DNA from: Tanypteryx hageni
Lineage: Eukaryota > Arthropoda > Insecta > Odonata > Petaluridae
Direction: 5' to 3'
Assembly: GCA_028673005.1 (NCBI GenBank)
Contig: CM054116.1
Location: 130,115,547 to 130,179,546, forward strand
Length of the DNA: 64,000 nucleotides
Positions within the stretch are counted from its first letter, which is position 1. Every line of letters starts with the position of its first letter. The translations under genes and the position numbers were made by a program. Below the pieces are notes generated by a model. The model was not told the DNA's origin. It did not search any database and saw only the letters and a list, made by a program, of their open reading frames with translations. This document shows positions 1 through 13,015 of this stretch, piece after piece.

Positions 1-734
1 TTTAGAATGAATTTGTCTGTTTGACGTCAGCTTTTTCACTTACAAAAAGATGCTATATTGTTGAAGATTCAACAAACATGAATTGCGATTAATGTAATGA
101 TTTTTATTGACTATTTCAATATGTTTAACGAAAATCCCAAACCATGTAGCTTAAATAATGCAGGTTTCTTTATGTCAAAAGTGATAGTTTACATATATTC
201 TTTTCAAGGCAATACTGACGTAGACTTAAAATTTTGCTAAGCCTTATTACGTCTTGGAATATCGCGAATAAAATCCGCAATACTAATTGTGACTGCTCCT
301 TTCACAGCAAAATAGGCGTCAAATCAATATAACCCCTAAAAATGTACACAACCTAAAAAAAACAACATGGTATTGAGAAACTCCTAATATATTTCTTCAA
401 ATTACAGCATTAAATCAAACGTTATCTAAAAACGAAGAATGATAGTCTGAAGATTTCAAAATATATATCAGAAGAATTCGAATTAATTTCCTCCGCAAAC
501 ATCGATATTTAAGATGCCATGGCTGGTACATGAACAAATTACTATAGCATTGATATTTTCATTTATTTGCAAAAATTGGCTCAGTAACAGGAGTATCTTT
601 CACGTCCATTGTAAAACAACTTGCAGATGGCAGCAGCCATATGATAAAAACTAGAGCCTCATTCGACGTTCGTTTGCGGATCGTCGGATTCTGATAAAGC
701 GAAGGAATAAAAACGTTTAAAACGCCGTTCGCGT
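1..734. other. AT-rich intergenic stretch
   Basis: AT-rich, non-repetitive DNA. No open frame with protein-like composition, no RNA gene and no transposon end seen. Confidence 0.6.
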
Positions 735-1170
735 TTGATATTGACCCTTTGGAAGTTTCCACCGATCGCAGGAGGCCGCAATGGGCCCGCCCCTTTCGCC
801 CCGCGCCTCGCCTCTTCGCTTAGGGAACCGTGTCTGACACACACGCCAATACCAGACGTTTCGCTCTCTCCCGCCCACGTCTCTTCCCTCCACGCAACAT
901 GGCGGCACATTACGTCGAGTCAAATCATATTTAACCGAAAAATATCGGGAAAAGTTTTGACCACAAAAAATAGTAAAATTATAAATCACGATAAGTTTTT
1001 TCTCCCGAATGAGCTTCTGAATTTCAAAACAGACGAATCCGCACGTTCTCCCGTCATCCAAATGCCAGAAATTCCATAAAAAACCGCTGGGATTTTTATC
1101 CTTTAAAAAATCGTTTCGGGGAAATATTCCTGTAGAGATAGTTCGGAGAATAGTGCGCTACGCGAAGTGT
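735..1170. other. GC/CpG-rich patch grading into AT-rich DNA
   Basis: About 735-930 is GC- and CpG-rich against an AT-rich background; the rest is ordinary. An open frame of 114 codons crosses it on each strand with no recognisable domain. It could be a promoter-like island or an old exon, but nothing decides this. Confidence 0.3.
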
Positions 1171-1224
1171 AATGTTTTACGGCGACCAATTTATTTCGAT
1201 CGGATCCTATGCTCCGATATCCGA

Positions 1225-1860
1225 TAGAGAGAAAAGAGAAGCTGTGGAAAGAGCAGCAAGAAAGAGAGAGAAAGAGATGGGGAAGAGAGAAGAAATAGTG
1301 CAGGAAAGCGGAAAAGGCATAAATGGGTGGGGATACTTGAACAGGGAGAGAGAAGGAAGTTTTTGGTATAGCGAAGTGTGATGAGGGTGTGGAGGGAAGG
1401 TCTTAATGGAAAGAGAGAGAGAGAGAAAGGCGGTGGGGCGTGGAGGATGGATGGGGAGGAGGAGGAGGAGGAGAGAGAGTTCGGGAGAGAGTTGGAAGGG
1501 GAGCCCTATGAATGGAAATGAAGAGGAGGGTTGGGGCGGAGAGTAAAGGGCGAGGGAGTGGAAGAGGGCTATTAACTCTCTCTCTCTCTCCCTCCCTCTC
1601 GAGCCACTCCTCAAGTGAGCCCTTCCTTCCTCTTCTCGCCAGAGAGAGAGAGAAGCCCGCTCGGAATGGCACTGCTCGATAAGAATCTCGTGATAGCGGC
1701 GGTGTTCCATCTTGGGCCGCGCAGGACCCCTCTCACCGCGCGATTCCGCCCCTCCCCTTTCCACCCTCGGAGAGAGAGAGTGGAGGGGTGGTATCCCAGT
1801 CTCTCTCCCGAGGGAACAAACCCTGGCCAGGGACCAAGAAGGGCGTAGATCGGTCACTCC
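1225..1860. repeat. GA/TC-rich low-complexity tract
   Basis: Purine-rich on the plus strand to about 1560 (GAGA and GGA runs), then TC runs near 1573-1600 and scattered GAGA blocks. The 216-codon minus-strand frame here is Ser/Leu/Pro-rich because of the TC composition and is not a gene. Confidence 0.8.
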
Positions 1861-4500
1861 TAAGGTCGCACCTATATGAATACTTCATACCGGCGAAAAG
1901 AGGCATTTTCCACTCACAATTTCTGCATAAAATGACGACGCTGATGGATATTATAATGAGCACGACAGCGTCGACTATATTCTTTCGATTATTTCTGCGA
2001 TTGCTCGAGTGTAATTCAATTCACCAGCACTGTTCTAGCAACGATCTATCTCCTGCTAGATTTTTGGCTTGAATTAAGAAGGAAATTCGAAGAGGAAATT
2101 CTTCGTAAGCGTAGGAAATATATGCGATGGTGCATTTCCCGCACACACAACAGCGGCAGACTAAACGTGGGAGAGGTTCGCGGACGTGGATGGCAGTGGC
2201 TCGAAGGAAGCGATAACCACGCACCCCTTTGGCCCTCGCAAGAGACAGGAGGTAATTCCATCAACGGATGCCTTGTTTGAAGAGTTGGTGCGATGGAGAC
2301 ATCTACCGGTTGCATCAAGTCCCGAGTAAAGAAGGTGGCGAGGGAGGCGAAAAGAGGCAAATGAGGATGAGAAGGAAGAGTGGGAGAGAGAGGAGAGAGA
2401 TGAGTGGATCACCGTTCGCTCGTCACCTCCGACTCACCACGAAGATTGGCAGCCTCTGACGAATGCCTTTTCAAGACAGCGGGATGTAAGTGTAAATTTA
2501 AACTAGGCGAGTCTTATACACAGCGAAATCCGCGCGTATGATCAAATGAAACCTCGTTTTCGGAGAAAGTGAAAGCATATTTGATGCCGTGGAAAATTAG
2601 GTGGGATGGTGAGGATAGATAAAATGAAAGGTGGATGAGAGGAAGTACTTTTCTTTTTAACAACCACGAACATTAATTTTATTATAAATACATCACTTTT
2701 AAAATTACTTTTCAGTTAATTAAATTATTAGGACCTCCTTATGTTCCATTAAAACAACTTCATTGGTACCAGCGACCTGATTAGCACTGTCGGGATACAT
2801 TGCGATTTATGGCGTTGAGTTAGGAGCAATATTAATTATCATGACATAAAACAGAGGCGGGACATTCTTTTTAAAACTTCTTATCAAAATCTAATCGACC
2901 ATGCGTACACAAAACTTAACAAAGACCTTAAAATAATAAATGTCACATAACCAGATAACATTCAGAAATTGCCACAGAGCATGTATTTTATATACAAAAC
3001 GTTTTACTGTTCAAGCTGTCTGGATCTTTTTCAAATACTCTAGTAGGAAACAAGGAAAATACGGACGCTGAATTTTCTGAGGGAATTTCATTATATCTAA
3101 GCATTAAATTTATTTAAATTCACCTATATTATGACTTTGGAGAATTTTTTTTACCCTAACGTACGGAACTGCTCAAATATATAGAAACATCTATTGGACT
3201 CGTAATACCTGAAGAATCGATTACTTTTTATGAAATAAGCTTACAATTTTGACAATTAATTTTCCTTTCCTAATTGATTATAATTCAGAGATGAAGGCTG
3301 TCTTCCTCCATTTCTCCATTGAATATCTTCCTATCTCGTCCACATTCTCCTTCTCTTTTAGCTTTTTCATTACACTTAATCGTCCCAGTTTCTCTCCCTT
3401 TTTTCGAACATCTTGGCTCTTCTCAACTGAATTTAAATCATTTTTGGAACTCTCGAATGGACTGATTGACCTAGGGCAGGAACTTCGGTCTATTCCTTCC
3501 AGAGAATCAAAGATTCGGATGAGATATCGCGTGCGTCGCTTTCCTTCTGAGTTTATTGCCCCGAGGGGAAGCGTAACGCCGCAACAATCGCCATGGGAAC
3601 ACGTTATCTTCTCCCGCTGCGGATGTGTTGCACGAGCAAACGATCGAGAAGTCGGAAGCCCGGCTCACTGAGGGTGTTTTGGATGCCGCGAACTCTTATG
3701 GGTTCTTTCGGTCGTCTGCAGAAAATTCGAAGCGATTAATTTTATTTTCTGGTCTACAGGCGATCGCATAAAATATATATGATTTTCAATATTTAGAAAA
3801 CGCCTTTGCCAAAAACAGTTTTCCCGTTAAAAAAAATTGAATAATGATTAGCTACGTCCTTAATCACATATACTCCACTGATAAACATGTTTAAATTGAT
3901 GTTTTATGAGAATTTTAAAATTAGAATAAGATTATTATAACATAGATAATCATTAAATATGCACATATCTCTTCTCTCCCTACTAAAAAAGCTTTTCCTT
4001 CTATAACGGTAAAATAACATAATGAATATTCGTGTGTGAAAGGCTGAGGATCCTAAACCTATTCATCGGACCCTTCGAATTCGGTGTGCTGACATGGGAA
4101 AATCTAACACAGATAACATTGTAAAATATTTCTTCTAAATGTCCTTAGTTCGACTAGAGCTTTGAATCTCTATTCGCTGCAGGGAATATCTAGGAATAAC
4201 CGCGTCACTTTTTACTATCATTTTTAAATACGACAGAATCAACCATCTCAACTGCTGATGGATTTTTCTCGTGGAATAATTCCATAATTTGCAGTAATTT
4301 TCATTTCAAATTATGGTAGAATCAAACTAGAAACACGGGATTGGTTCGTATGCGTAAAAAAAATAAAGTATATTTTTCCATTTGAGAAAATTTTAAACCA
4401 TTCCCAAATATCCCAAAAATTAATTCAAAAACAAGAATTAAATAATTATATGCGAAGCTCCAAGTTTAATAAATAATAATTTTATTTGCAAAACTAGTAG
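1861..4500. other. Intergenic stretch without recognised genes
   Basis: Mixed AT-rich DNA. A purine patch lies at 2330-2402. The 140-codon plus-strand frame at 3249-3671 has no recognisable domain and no supporting context. Confidence 0.5.
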
Positions 4501-4558
4501 TCATATTGCCCAAAAATAGTCCTGAAGTTCACTTAGTTAGATTAAGATATTGTATTTG

Positions 4559-5965
4559 TTACGAGGCTATCAGGAGGAGGAGATCATGGGGTGAACCACA
4601 GAAGCTTCCTCTAGGATTTGTTCTGACTCTTGAGGTTGAATATTCTTCCTGTGGTAGAGCTGCTTCTTTCTTTTTCTGCACCTTATTCAAGAATGTTTCA
4701 GTTGACAGGTAAGTGTTGGCACACATATTCTCGTTGTGAAGTTGTTGATAATAAGCAATCTGTTCATTGACACCCCTTGCCACTCTTAAATCTTTTTCCC
4801 TAGTAATGTCATTTTGATGAAATACTTTCGGTCCTACTAGTAACAAACGGAAAACCACCAAAAATTTTTCTATGATCAAAACCTTTGGCGCAGATTCTGT
4901 TCCTTATCATATCTTTACTCAACATTTGTTTATCCAAATTCTTCAATTCGTCTTTGTATAATGCTTCCTTATATGTATCAAGAAATTCCTCCGCATCTTC
5001 AGCTTCATCACATCCGAATTGTTATGGGATGAAGATGACCTCGTTACTCGTCTGGACCGCGATTACATTTGCAGAGAAATCACAGAAATAATGCACGATG
5101 TCAGGCTAGGTCGTATTCTACACTCCATTCATGGAGCTTGACGCAAAAGGAGGAGAATCTTAAAACGCTACTTTCACGACGACAGTAATCACAAAATTCA
5201 TTATGCAACTTTACACTGAACTAATTAGTGACGGCGGATTTGTAATCTAAGCCTTTGGATTAGAACCCCAGATCACAGGAAGCTGACTCTTCGATCAACA
5301 CTATAGAGCCCTTGGATTTTCTAAGAGATACACAAATAAAAGTTTTGACTTAGCGATGCTTTGCAGCTTTAAAACATGGTGAGGACATTATTTATCTTAC
5401 AATGCATGATCTGGAAGGAAGGAATGCGTTTTCGATAAAGACAAATCTCGCCCACGTTAAGAATCTGTTTTGGGTGCTATTCGCAATCTTCAATATCCTT
5501 CTTCAAGAGTTCTGTGAAATTTTCAGCAGTCCCCGTACCTGCACCAGGAGCCTCCTCTTAAACTTTATTTTATGCAGGTTTCTTCTTATTTTAAACCGTT
5601 CAAACCGTCAATGACTTGCTTGGAACATTACGGTGCCAGTAGTTTTGGAAAATTTATTGATATTTACGAAAAGATGCCTTGCGTTCTTTTGAAAAACCAA
5701 GAAAATAATTGGCATATTCTGTTTGATGCTTATGTTCCATTTATATTCCCAGGCTTTTCAATCCCAAATAACAAGATAAAATCAGTGTGTGTTTGCACTC
5801 CACGCTGGTGAAACGCGACTAATGCCCAACTCCCCAAGGCCGAGTCAAAATGGCAGCATCGCGGGGCGAATCGCGTTAACACCGATACGCGTCGCATATA
5901 TCGGAAAATGCTCTTGAGAATGACAGTCACGTATAAATGAAATCGCGTATATCGGGGGATATCTG
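4559..5965 (-). pseudogene. Decayed Tigger/pogo-type (jerky-like) transposase and element
   Basis: Reading the minus strand across several frames gives ordered pieces of a Tigger/pogo DDE transposase. A CENPB-type helix-turn-helix remnant (SKQVIDGLNGLK) lies near 5590-5630. The first catalytic region HPKQILNVGE is at 5447-5476, where the family has NVDE, so the first catalytic aspartate is lost. LPVIWGSNPKA is at 5251-5283. EEFLDTYKEALYKDEL is near 4960-5010, and a C-terminal tail with VNEQIAYYQQL near 4770-4800. Many stops and frameshifts separate the pieces, so it is dead. Family members cut and paste DNA at TA sites. The 5' terminal repeat is visible at 5965; the other end was not found, so the left limit is approximate. 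Class call is firm, exact subfamily is not. Confidence 0.75.
5939..5965 (-). repeat. Terminal inverted repeat of the Tigger-like element, next to a TA
   Basis: On the minus strand the end reads CAGATATCCCCCGATATACG, directly preceded by TA (5966-5967), the target site of this superfamily. GC-poor 'ATACGCGATTTC' motifs continue inward. The matching opposite end was not found. Confidence 0.55.
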
Positions 5966-6456
5966 TATTTATCAGCACAAGTATTATTATAAAGATTTAA
6001 TATAGATAAAATTTAGTTTTCCGCTGTCACGAATGCTCTATAATACAAATTAAATTACATTTTAAAGGATATTCACTAGTATGTGTTACGAACGATACCA
6101 ATGGTATATTTGACGGTGGAGTAAGATTTATCTTCGATTTCCCTATATCGATATGCATTTTTATATGTTTCGCCTCGTGTCTCGTGCGGAGGCGGTAGCG
6201 CGTAGGGTGTTCGAGCATACTAGGGCTTTTTTAGATTGGATTTAAGGAATGGTAATTATTCACCAAGCGTTGAGAGGCACGTCAATAGTAGTAATATATC
6301 CGACCGTCATACCACTATAAACGCGATGGTAATTAACAGTAGAATACATTCTAAGCGTAGAAATAGTCGACGTAATAGGGAGGACAAGAAGGCAGTAAAT
6401 AATAATAATAATTCAGTAGCGCGCGAGGCATCGTTACGTAGTAATAGCGATAAACT

Positions 6457-7120
6457 AAAAATCATCACGGTTAACTGTCGCAGCATTCGCAGGAAGGAGG
6501 CCGAACTTGAATATATTATTCGTAGTCTGCGTGCTGACGTAGTGATAAGTACAGAAAGTTGGCTAACGGCGGACATAGCCAGTCAGGAGATCTTTCCTCG
6601 TGACTATAGCGTTTTTAGAAAAGATCGATGTAGCCAGTCGGGAGGTGGAGTTTTTATAGCAGTTAGCAATAAATACGAAAGTTACCAAATACAGATTAAT
6701 GACGACGAAGTTGAAAGTGTTTGGTGTAGTGTGAAATAGGCCGACTGTAAAACTGTAAATATATGCGCCTTTTATAAACCACCAAATGCGAGCGTGGAAA
6801 CTATTTATTATCTAGAGAAACAAGTGTAAACGCTAAGTTCGATTAATAAAGATAAAGCCATTATAATCGGGAGCGATTTCAATCTTCCGTCAATTGATTG
6901 GAGGCATAATTGCTTTTATCCCGGTGGTAAAGAGCGTGAACCTTGCGAGGCTTTACTTGAAACTTTCGGCAAACACTCATTGTATCAGTTAGTGAGATTT
7001 CCCACGAGATTTAATAATATATTTGATTTATTGGCTACTAATCTTCCTGAGCGTATGAATAGGGTATCTGTTGCTGAGGGAATAAGCGATCACAAGGCAG
7101 TGTACGTGGAGTTTCAGCTC
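6457..7120 (+). pseudogene. APE-type endonuclease domain of the LINE (broken)
   Basis: The domain starts with KIITVNCRSIRRKEAELE and continues through STESWLTADI, GGGVFIAV, GSDFNLPSIDW (about 6870-6902) and the catalytic-type SDHKAVYVEF (about 7085-7114). These are the landmarks of an apurinic-type endonuclease that nicks target DNA for target-primed reverse transcription. Two in-frame stops, near 6737 and 6827, cut the domain; the residues around the key motifs are preserved. The upstream part from 6236 is basic and Asn/Arg-rich with no ATG at its start, so the true start is uncertain. Confidence 0.8.
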
Positions 7121-7537
7121 AACATTAAGAAACAGGTTAAGGCTAAAAGAAAGCTTTATGTATTCGCCAAAGCCGATTTCACTAGATTTAGGTTTATTCT
7201 GCGAAAAAAATATACTAATTTCTGCAAGGTAACAGATATTGCAGACACGGAAGAATGCTGGTGCATGTTCAGAGATATGATGCGAGAGTGTACAGATAAA
7301 TTAATTTCAAGCAAATTGAAGCGTGTAAATGCAGAACCTAGATGGTATAACCAGGAAGTTAGGAGCCCTCTCCGACGGCAAAGAAAACTCCACTCTCGCG
7401 TAAATAACACATCCTCAGCAGCTACGGTCGAACAGATTGCAACGTTAAGGCATCAATACAAGGAGGCGCGCTCCATAGCCAGAGTGTTAATGCGTAATGC
7501 ATTTGACAATTAGAAAAAGAAGGTTTTACAGGATAAC

Positions 7538-8912
7538 TTGGAAGAGAACCCGAAAGCATTTTGGTCATATGTCAGAGAAGTCCAAGGTAGAGGCCCCACT
7601 ATTGCGTCACTGAGATCGAAAAAGGGAAATGTAGTTCATGATAGTACGGAAAAAGCAAACCTTTTAAATCAACACTTTAAGAAAGCTTTTACTCCTAATG
7701 ACAATGAATGTGAAACCACTATTCCTATGCATCAGGGCGACTCGATGGAAGATTTGATATTTTCTGAAAATAGTATCGCGCTCCAACTTCATTCAGTTAA
7801 ACCAAGTAAATCTCCTGGGCCTGAGTATTGAAAGAGTTAGCTTATGAAATCGCGCCGTATTTGAAAATTATATTCGAGAAATCCATTGCGGAAAGTGTAG
7901 TTCCCATAAGGGCGACGACAAAGAGAACCCCGGAAATTATAGGCCAATTTCCATAACTTCATTATCGTGCAAGATACTTGAGCACATAATCTTTAGTTCT
8001 GTAATGCGCTATTTAGATAGTCACTCATTGCTTAGCGGATGCTAGCACGGATTCCGGAGAGGTAGATCATGCGAAACGCAGCTCGGCTTGTTCGTGGATG
8101 ATTTGTTACGATGGGGAGAGAAAAATACTCAGGTCGATGCCATATTCAATGACTTCAGAAAGGCGTTTGATAAAGTATCTCATAAGAAATAAATTGCAAT
8201 GTTAGGTTAATATGATATCAATCCGAAAGCTGTCAGTTGGGTGAGAGATTTCTTCTCGAATAGAGAACAGATAGTTGTCATAGATGGGAAATACCCGTCT
8301 CCAGTTAAAGTTGCGACGGGTGTTCCTCAGGGAAGTTTATTGGTCCCTCTACTTTTATTAATCTATGTGAATGATATCTGCTCTGTAGTTGGTAGTAAAA
8401 TTAGACTTTTCGCCGATGATACCGTTCTATATAAAGAAATAAAAAACCAGGAGGACCATCAGTCGCTGCGTGAAGACTTAAGAGCCATTTCAGCGTGGTG
8501 CAAAGAATGGTAAATTGAAATCAATTACACTAAATGTGCCGCATTTACGTTCTGGAAAAGTAAAAACATAGAAGTAGGTTTCGAGTATCAAATAGATGGA
8601 ATAAATATTCAAGCCGCCGAGTACGTAAAATATTTAGGAGTAACCATTTGTCGAGATCTTTCGCGGGACATGCACATTCGTCGAGTTATAGGCGCGGCCA
8701 ACAAGAAACTGGCTTTCATTGGTAGAATAGTACGGAACACTACAGAAAAAGTACGCGAAACATGTTACTTATCACTGTTTAGACCACGAGTGGAATAAGC
8801 CTATGGGATACGTACGAGAAGGGACGCATAATTCAATTAGAAAGAGTTCAGCGCATAGCAGCCAGATTCGTAAAACAAAAATACGAACATAAGGAAAGCG
8901 TCACCTCTTTAT
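7538..8912 (+). pseudogene. Reverse transcriptase domain of the LINE (broken)
   Basis: Readable in three frames. Landmarks in order: KANLLNQHFKKAF; VKPSKSPGPE, after which about 8 codons are missing; GDDKENPGNYRPISITSL, before which about 15 codons are missing; FRRGRSCETQLG; FNDFRKAFDKVSH; GVPQGSLLVPLL; and the catalytic FADDTVLY near 8409-8430. LGVTI and the usual C-terminal LERVQRIAARFV follow. The FADD metal-binding motif is intact, but stops at about 8190, 8512 and 8797 make it inactive. A final coding piece continues to about 9150 (HLGSLFPRTIREHN). Confidence 0.85.
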
Positions 8913-9240
8913 TGATTTGAACTGGGTATCACTGGAGGACCGTAGATTGGACTCAAGGTTGCAGCTTCTGGAGAAATATAGATCGGAATGTCTAAAAGAC
9001 GAGTTTGTAGGAATAATTGAAGCACCAACGTATATAGGTAGAAATGATCGAGACGATAAGATACGTGAGATTGATTATAGGACGGAGCGTCATCTAGGCT
9101 CGTTATTTCCGAGGACAATACGAGAACACAATAGAAATTTTCAACCTGCGATAGACTATCTTTTGGTAGGTTATAGTGCATTGCACCCCCTGCCACCCAC
9201 CAATTAAGTGAATGAGGGTAACATGTAGATGTAGATGTGA

Positions 9241-10098
9241 CACTGGGCGATAGTGAAGTCGGCTTCACCTTTACTGTCCGCGGTCTGTCTGTATATCTCT
9301 CTTTGACCACTTCGCAAATCCAACCGTGGCCGTTGACTGAGGTTTCCATCATTCCTTCAAGGAGCTGGTTATTTACATACTATTTGAGTCCATTCAGATA
9401 TAATAAAATGCAAGAGACATTTCAAGGTAATAAATGAATATCTACCTATATCAGCGATTAAAATCAGAAACTATAACTTAAATGTGCTGTTTCAATTACT
9501 CTTTGGGGAATAAACTTTCCAAGGCAAATGTAATCCGTGCCATTTGTTATGACTCGGATGATTGTTAGGCGTCTACCGGACTAAAGTGAACGAATCGTGG
9601 CCTCGTGGATTTCTCAGCGACTGTATTCCAAGGTTAGTTAAGGGAATCGAGATATTCCTGCCAAAATATTCTATCGAAGTATTTGCTCGATAAAGCTAAT
9701 TTCACATCGAAAGCCTTCTGAATAAACTGGTCAATTACTTCCAAACCGGCAGTCTATCCTCTTCTACTCTTCTATCTATTTACTTCAAGTTAATGTTTAC
9801 CTCACACTCTCTATCTCCCTCTCTTTCTCCAATTCATTCTCTCACTCACACACTTCTATTCTACACACTAACAACACCCAATCTCAACCTCCCTCCTTCC
9901 CACCTCTCTCTACCTTTCGCCTCACCACAAGTCTTCGTCCTTCCAACTTCTGGTCCCTTAGATACACGTTTCACTTTTACTATCTACAAACATAACACTA
10001 ACATTAAACATTAGAAAAGACTATTACTCAATGAATAAATGAATATAAGCAAAGATATTTTCATCGGCATTATATGAAAATATTTTTGTCGTCATAAA
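9241..10098. other. Intergenic stretch with a pyrimidine-rich patch
   Basis: Ordinary AT-rich DNA. A C/T- and CA-rich patch at about 9805-9930 explains the Ser/Leu/Pro-rich open frame there. No gene recognised. Confidence 0.5.
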
Positions 10099-10560
10099 TC
10101 AAACGTTGCTCCTATTCAACGCCCAAATTCGCACAGCGGAAGCGAAGCAGGTGTGGAGAGAGAGAGTGGAAAGAGAGTGAGAAGAGAAACGGAAGAAAAG
10201 GGTGAAAATGTGCGAAGAGGCGTGGGTGAGGGAGAGAGAGAGAGAGGGAGGTAGGGGTGCAGGGGCGACTGCGGGGCCACGAGCGCGCCCCCCGCGGTAT
10301 TTCCTGTGATAGGGCGTCGGCGATGAGCCGAGACACAACCGCAGTGACCTTTGGTGCAAAGTTCTACTCCCGGGAACCTAGGGCACGCGGGGAGGGGGGA
10401 GCCCTTGGGATATATTCCTGCTTTACGACCACGATATGAGTGTGTGTGCATGCGGTCGTAAGGGAGAGTTCGGCAGGAGGGCGAGAGAGGAGGGTGGGGA
10501 GCGAGCAGTGGGGCAGAGAGAGACATGTGAGGAGGAGTCAAGCAACCGGCGGAGAGTGTA
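10099..10560. other. GA-rich tract and CpG-rich patch
   Basis: GAGA-type purine tract at about 10150-10250, then GC/CpG-rich DNA at about 10257-10420, then another purine tract to 10560. The minus-strand frames (up to 166 codons) are shadows of this composition. A promoter-like CpG patch is possible but unsupported. Confidence 0.4.
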
Positions 10561-10682
10561 ATGAGATACGGAAAGTGAACAAAGGTCTCTGACAAGATGA
10601 GGTGTTCGCTCATCAAGTTCTAGAAGTAGTTCACAGAGTGGGATGCTATATAAACGATTCAAAGATCCAACCATTCGAAATA

Positions 10683-10941
10683 TGAGCCCATTATTTTGAA
10701 AGCGGCATAAGACAAAATATTGAAAATTTTGAGTTTGTGTCGGATACGCTCTTCAAAATGGTCAAATTGTATATTTTGAAAATGGCGTGAGTCATAGTTC
10801 AAAATTGTATGGTAAGATGGCAGTAAAAGTTTTACAGTTGACTGCAATTGAGAACCCCATCATTTTGAAAATAAACTAAGTCATACAAAGTGTTTCCTGT
10901 CAAATAATTGGACCTGCACAATTTTCAAAATAAGGGGCTCA
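10683..10941. mobile_element. Small TIR element (MITE-like), 259 bp, TA-flanked
   Basis: The left end TGAGCCCATTATTTTGAAA and the reverse complement of the right end (TGAGCCCCTTATTTTGAAAA) are near-identical over 19-20 bp, and both ends abut TA. TA flanks suggest a Tc1/mariner-type relative. Several internal ATTTTGAAAAT motifs echo the ends. There is no coding sequence, so it would depend on a transposase made elsewhere. Confidence 0.65.
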
Positions 10942-13015
10942 TATATATCCAATTAAAATTTAATCATATGTGTCATTGACTACTACTATGAAAGCGTTAT
11001 AAAGACCCCTCTCAGTCTATTGCCCGCCAAGAAAAAGTAAACGCGAAGCTGACCATGCGGTTAGCAAAGAGAGTATAATTTTGCAAGGAAAATTAACCTT
11101 CTACTTAACGAAGGCTCCTATGGGGAGTCGCATTTTCGCAGTCTCCTTTCGGATCACCAACGCGTCATAGACCGGATAGTTCTAGTTTTGAGGCAACCGG
11201 GGGCGGCTTCGACAGCCTTTCCATAAACCCGAAATTTCCGGCGCCTCACCATCGAATGATACGCCGAAGTTAAAACAGTAAGCCTTAGCTTATTTGAAGT
11301 AAAATCTATTCACTCAAATAATTACAGCTTTATATTTACTTTATGTGTAAAATATAAAGATCTCTAAAAAGACAAACTTCTTCACAATGCTCAACCGTCG
11401 ATCCCTCAAATTCTCCACGCAATCGATCGTAAACATACAACAACAATCCCGCTGCCCCCTTCCACGTTCTTCCCTCGCTCCTCAAAAAAGGGCCTCACCT
11501 CCCTTTATCGCTGCCCATATTCCTCGCCTTTATGCGACACCTAAAACGCCATAAAAATGGTCTTCCCGACCGTATTACGTCTTCGAAGCCTGCATTCCTG
11601 TTCGACATCCATTAAAACAACCCTCTTAAAATATACCTCGGCTTCTTCGGAAGGGAATATTTTCTCCGTTATTACTGCCGACTCGGAAGTCGCTCCTCCA
11701 TCCTAATATTCCAGACAAATCCCAATATTCTATTTTCAGTCCGAAAAAAATGTATGTCGATTTGTGTGCAGGAAATCACAAACATTTTAACGTGCCATCG
11801 CCTATGCATAATTTCAAGGTGAGCTGCAGCCTTGCAAAACATTTATGAAAAACTCAGTAAAGTAATATAATAACCTGTTTGTACGAGCAGTTAGAGCATA
11901 TTTTATCAGTTAAATAATGCAGTGCAACAGTTTTGATGGTCAATTAATCACGAAATGGAATCAGAATTAATGTGGGGAAGATAAAAATCCTGAAATTTTT
12001 AAAACCACGTGTACTCGAAATAAAGGATCCTGGTATTCATTGGGAGGAACTTGACGTAAAAAAAGGACAGGGTATAGCTATCTTAATATTACAAGAAAGA
12101 GTGCCTGCCTTTGTTTCCTTTATCTGTGATGTCAGTATATTCAGTGAATGAAGCGGGCGAATACTTTCTCTTAAAACGAATATTCACATATTACATTTCA
12201 GAATGTCTTTTAAAGGTAATATTTGAGAGAATGCAAAAGTACATACAATATTTTAAAATATGTTCTACACTAAGCAACTATCAAAACTACAGATTAAAAT
12301 GAAGTTTGCTCATATTATTAAGAAGAGATAAAATGCTTCAACTACTGATTTTAAAATTTATCTCTGTAAAAAATATCCTTGCCCTCTAATTGGCTGTTTG
12401 TTTATTTATTAGACAAAAGCTCCGATTTAGATGTTTACTGGTGGTCATCTAATCGAAATATGAAGCAAATAAACATTTCAGGAGATTTCCATTAACAGGT
12501 AATACAAAGCAGACATTTGAAAATCTGATTACATTCATCGCTATTACCTACCACTGATAAAACTTTTTTATTTATACATCCGATGAGTTAGCGCCAACTA
12601 TCGACAATATTTTAATTATAATTTGTGAAAAAACAGAACTGGATAAGAAATGATTGTTTATGCAAACATTTCTTAGTATTCAGTTATTTTTGTCTATAAC
12701 GCGGTCTCTCAAAATCAAGAGCCAACTTTGCAATAATCACCGTTACCAAAAAGAAAACAAAAGATAGAAAACTAAAATAAATAACCAAATAAATAATTGG
12801 AAATATTAAATAAATTTAATAAATTTTAAGGAACTAGAATTTTTCAAAACTATGAGCTGCTTTTATGAAAATGAAATTGATTGGATTAATCGAATACGCC
12901 AGCGTTTGTGCTTGAAGATAGCCTAAGCACATAGTCAGCGATTATAAAAACTAAGTGCAGAGGAAATAAATTTTTCTATGCTTTGACAGCACTGTGTTCT
13001 TCTCCTTGATTCGTT
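10942..13015. other. Intergenic stretch without recognised features
   Basis: AT-rich, with a C-rich patch near 11440-11530. No protein-like frame, RNA gene or transposon end seen. Confidence 0.5.

Larger units (their letters stand above)
6236..9240 (+). mobile_element. CR1/L2-like non-LTR retrotransposon, nearly full length, inactivated
   Basis: One plus-strand element holds, in order, an APE-type endonuclease, a reverse transcriptase and a C-terminal region, then a 3' end with a short ATGTAG repeat (9223-9240). It is broken by in-frame stops (near 6737, 6827, 7511, 8190, 8512, 8797), small deletions (near 7825 and 7910) and frame changes. LINEs of this clade nick target DNA with the endonuclease and copy their RNA into the nick. 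The domain style (GGGVFIAV, KSPGP, FNDFRKAFDKVSH, GVPQGS, FADD) fits the CR1/L2/Jockey supergroup; CR1/L2 is my best guess. The 5' limit is set by the first readable coding sequence. No target duplication was identified. Confidence 0.85.

Noticed and set aside
1207..1857. 216-codon minus-strand frame
   Set aside because: Ser/Leu/Arg-rich shadow of GA/TC repeats; no domain.
10099..10616. 166-codon minus-strand frame as a gene
   Set aside because: Low-complexity Ser/Leu/Pro from GA/CT tracts; no domain or splice support.
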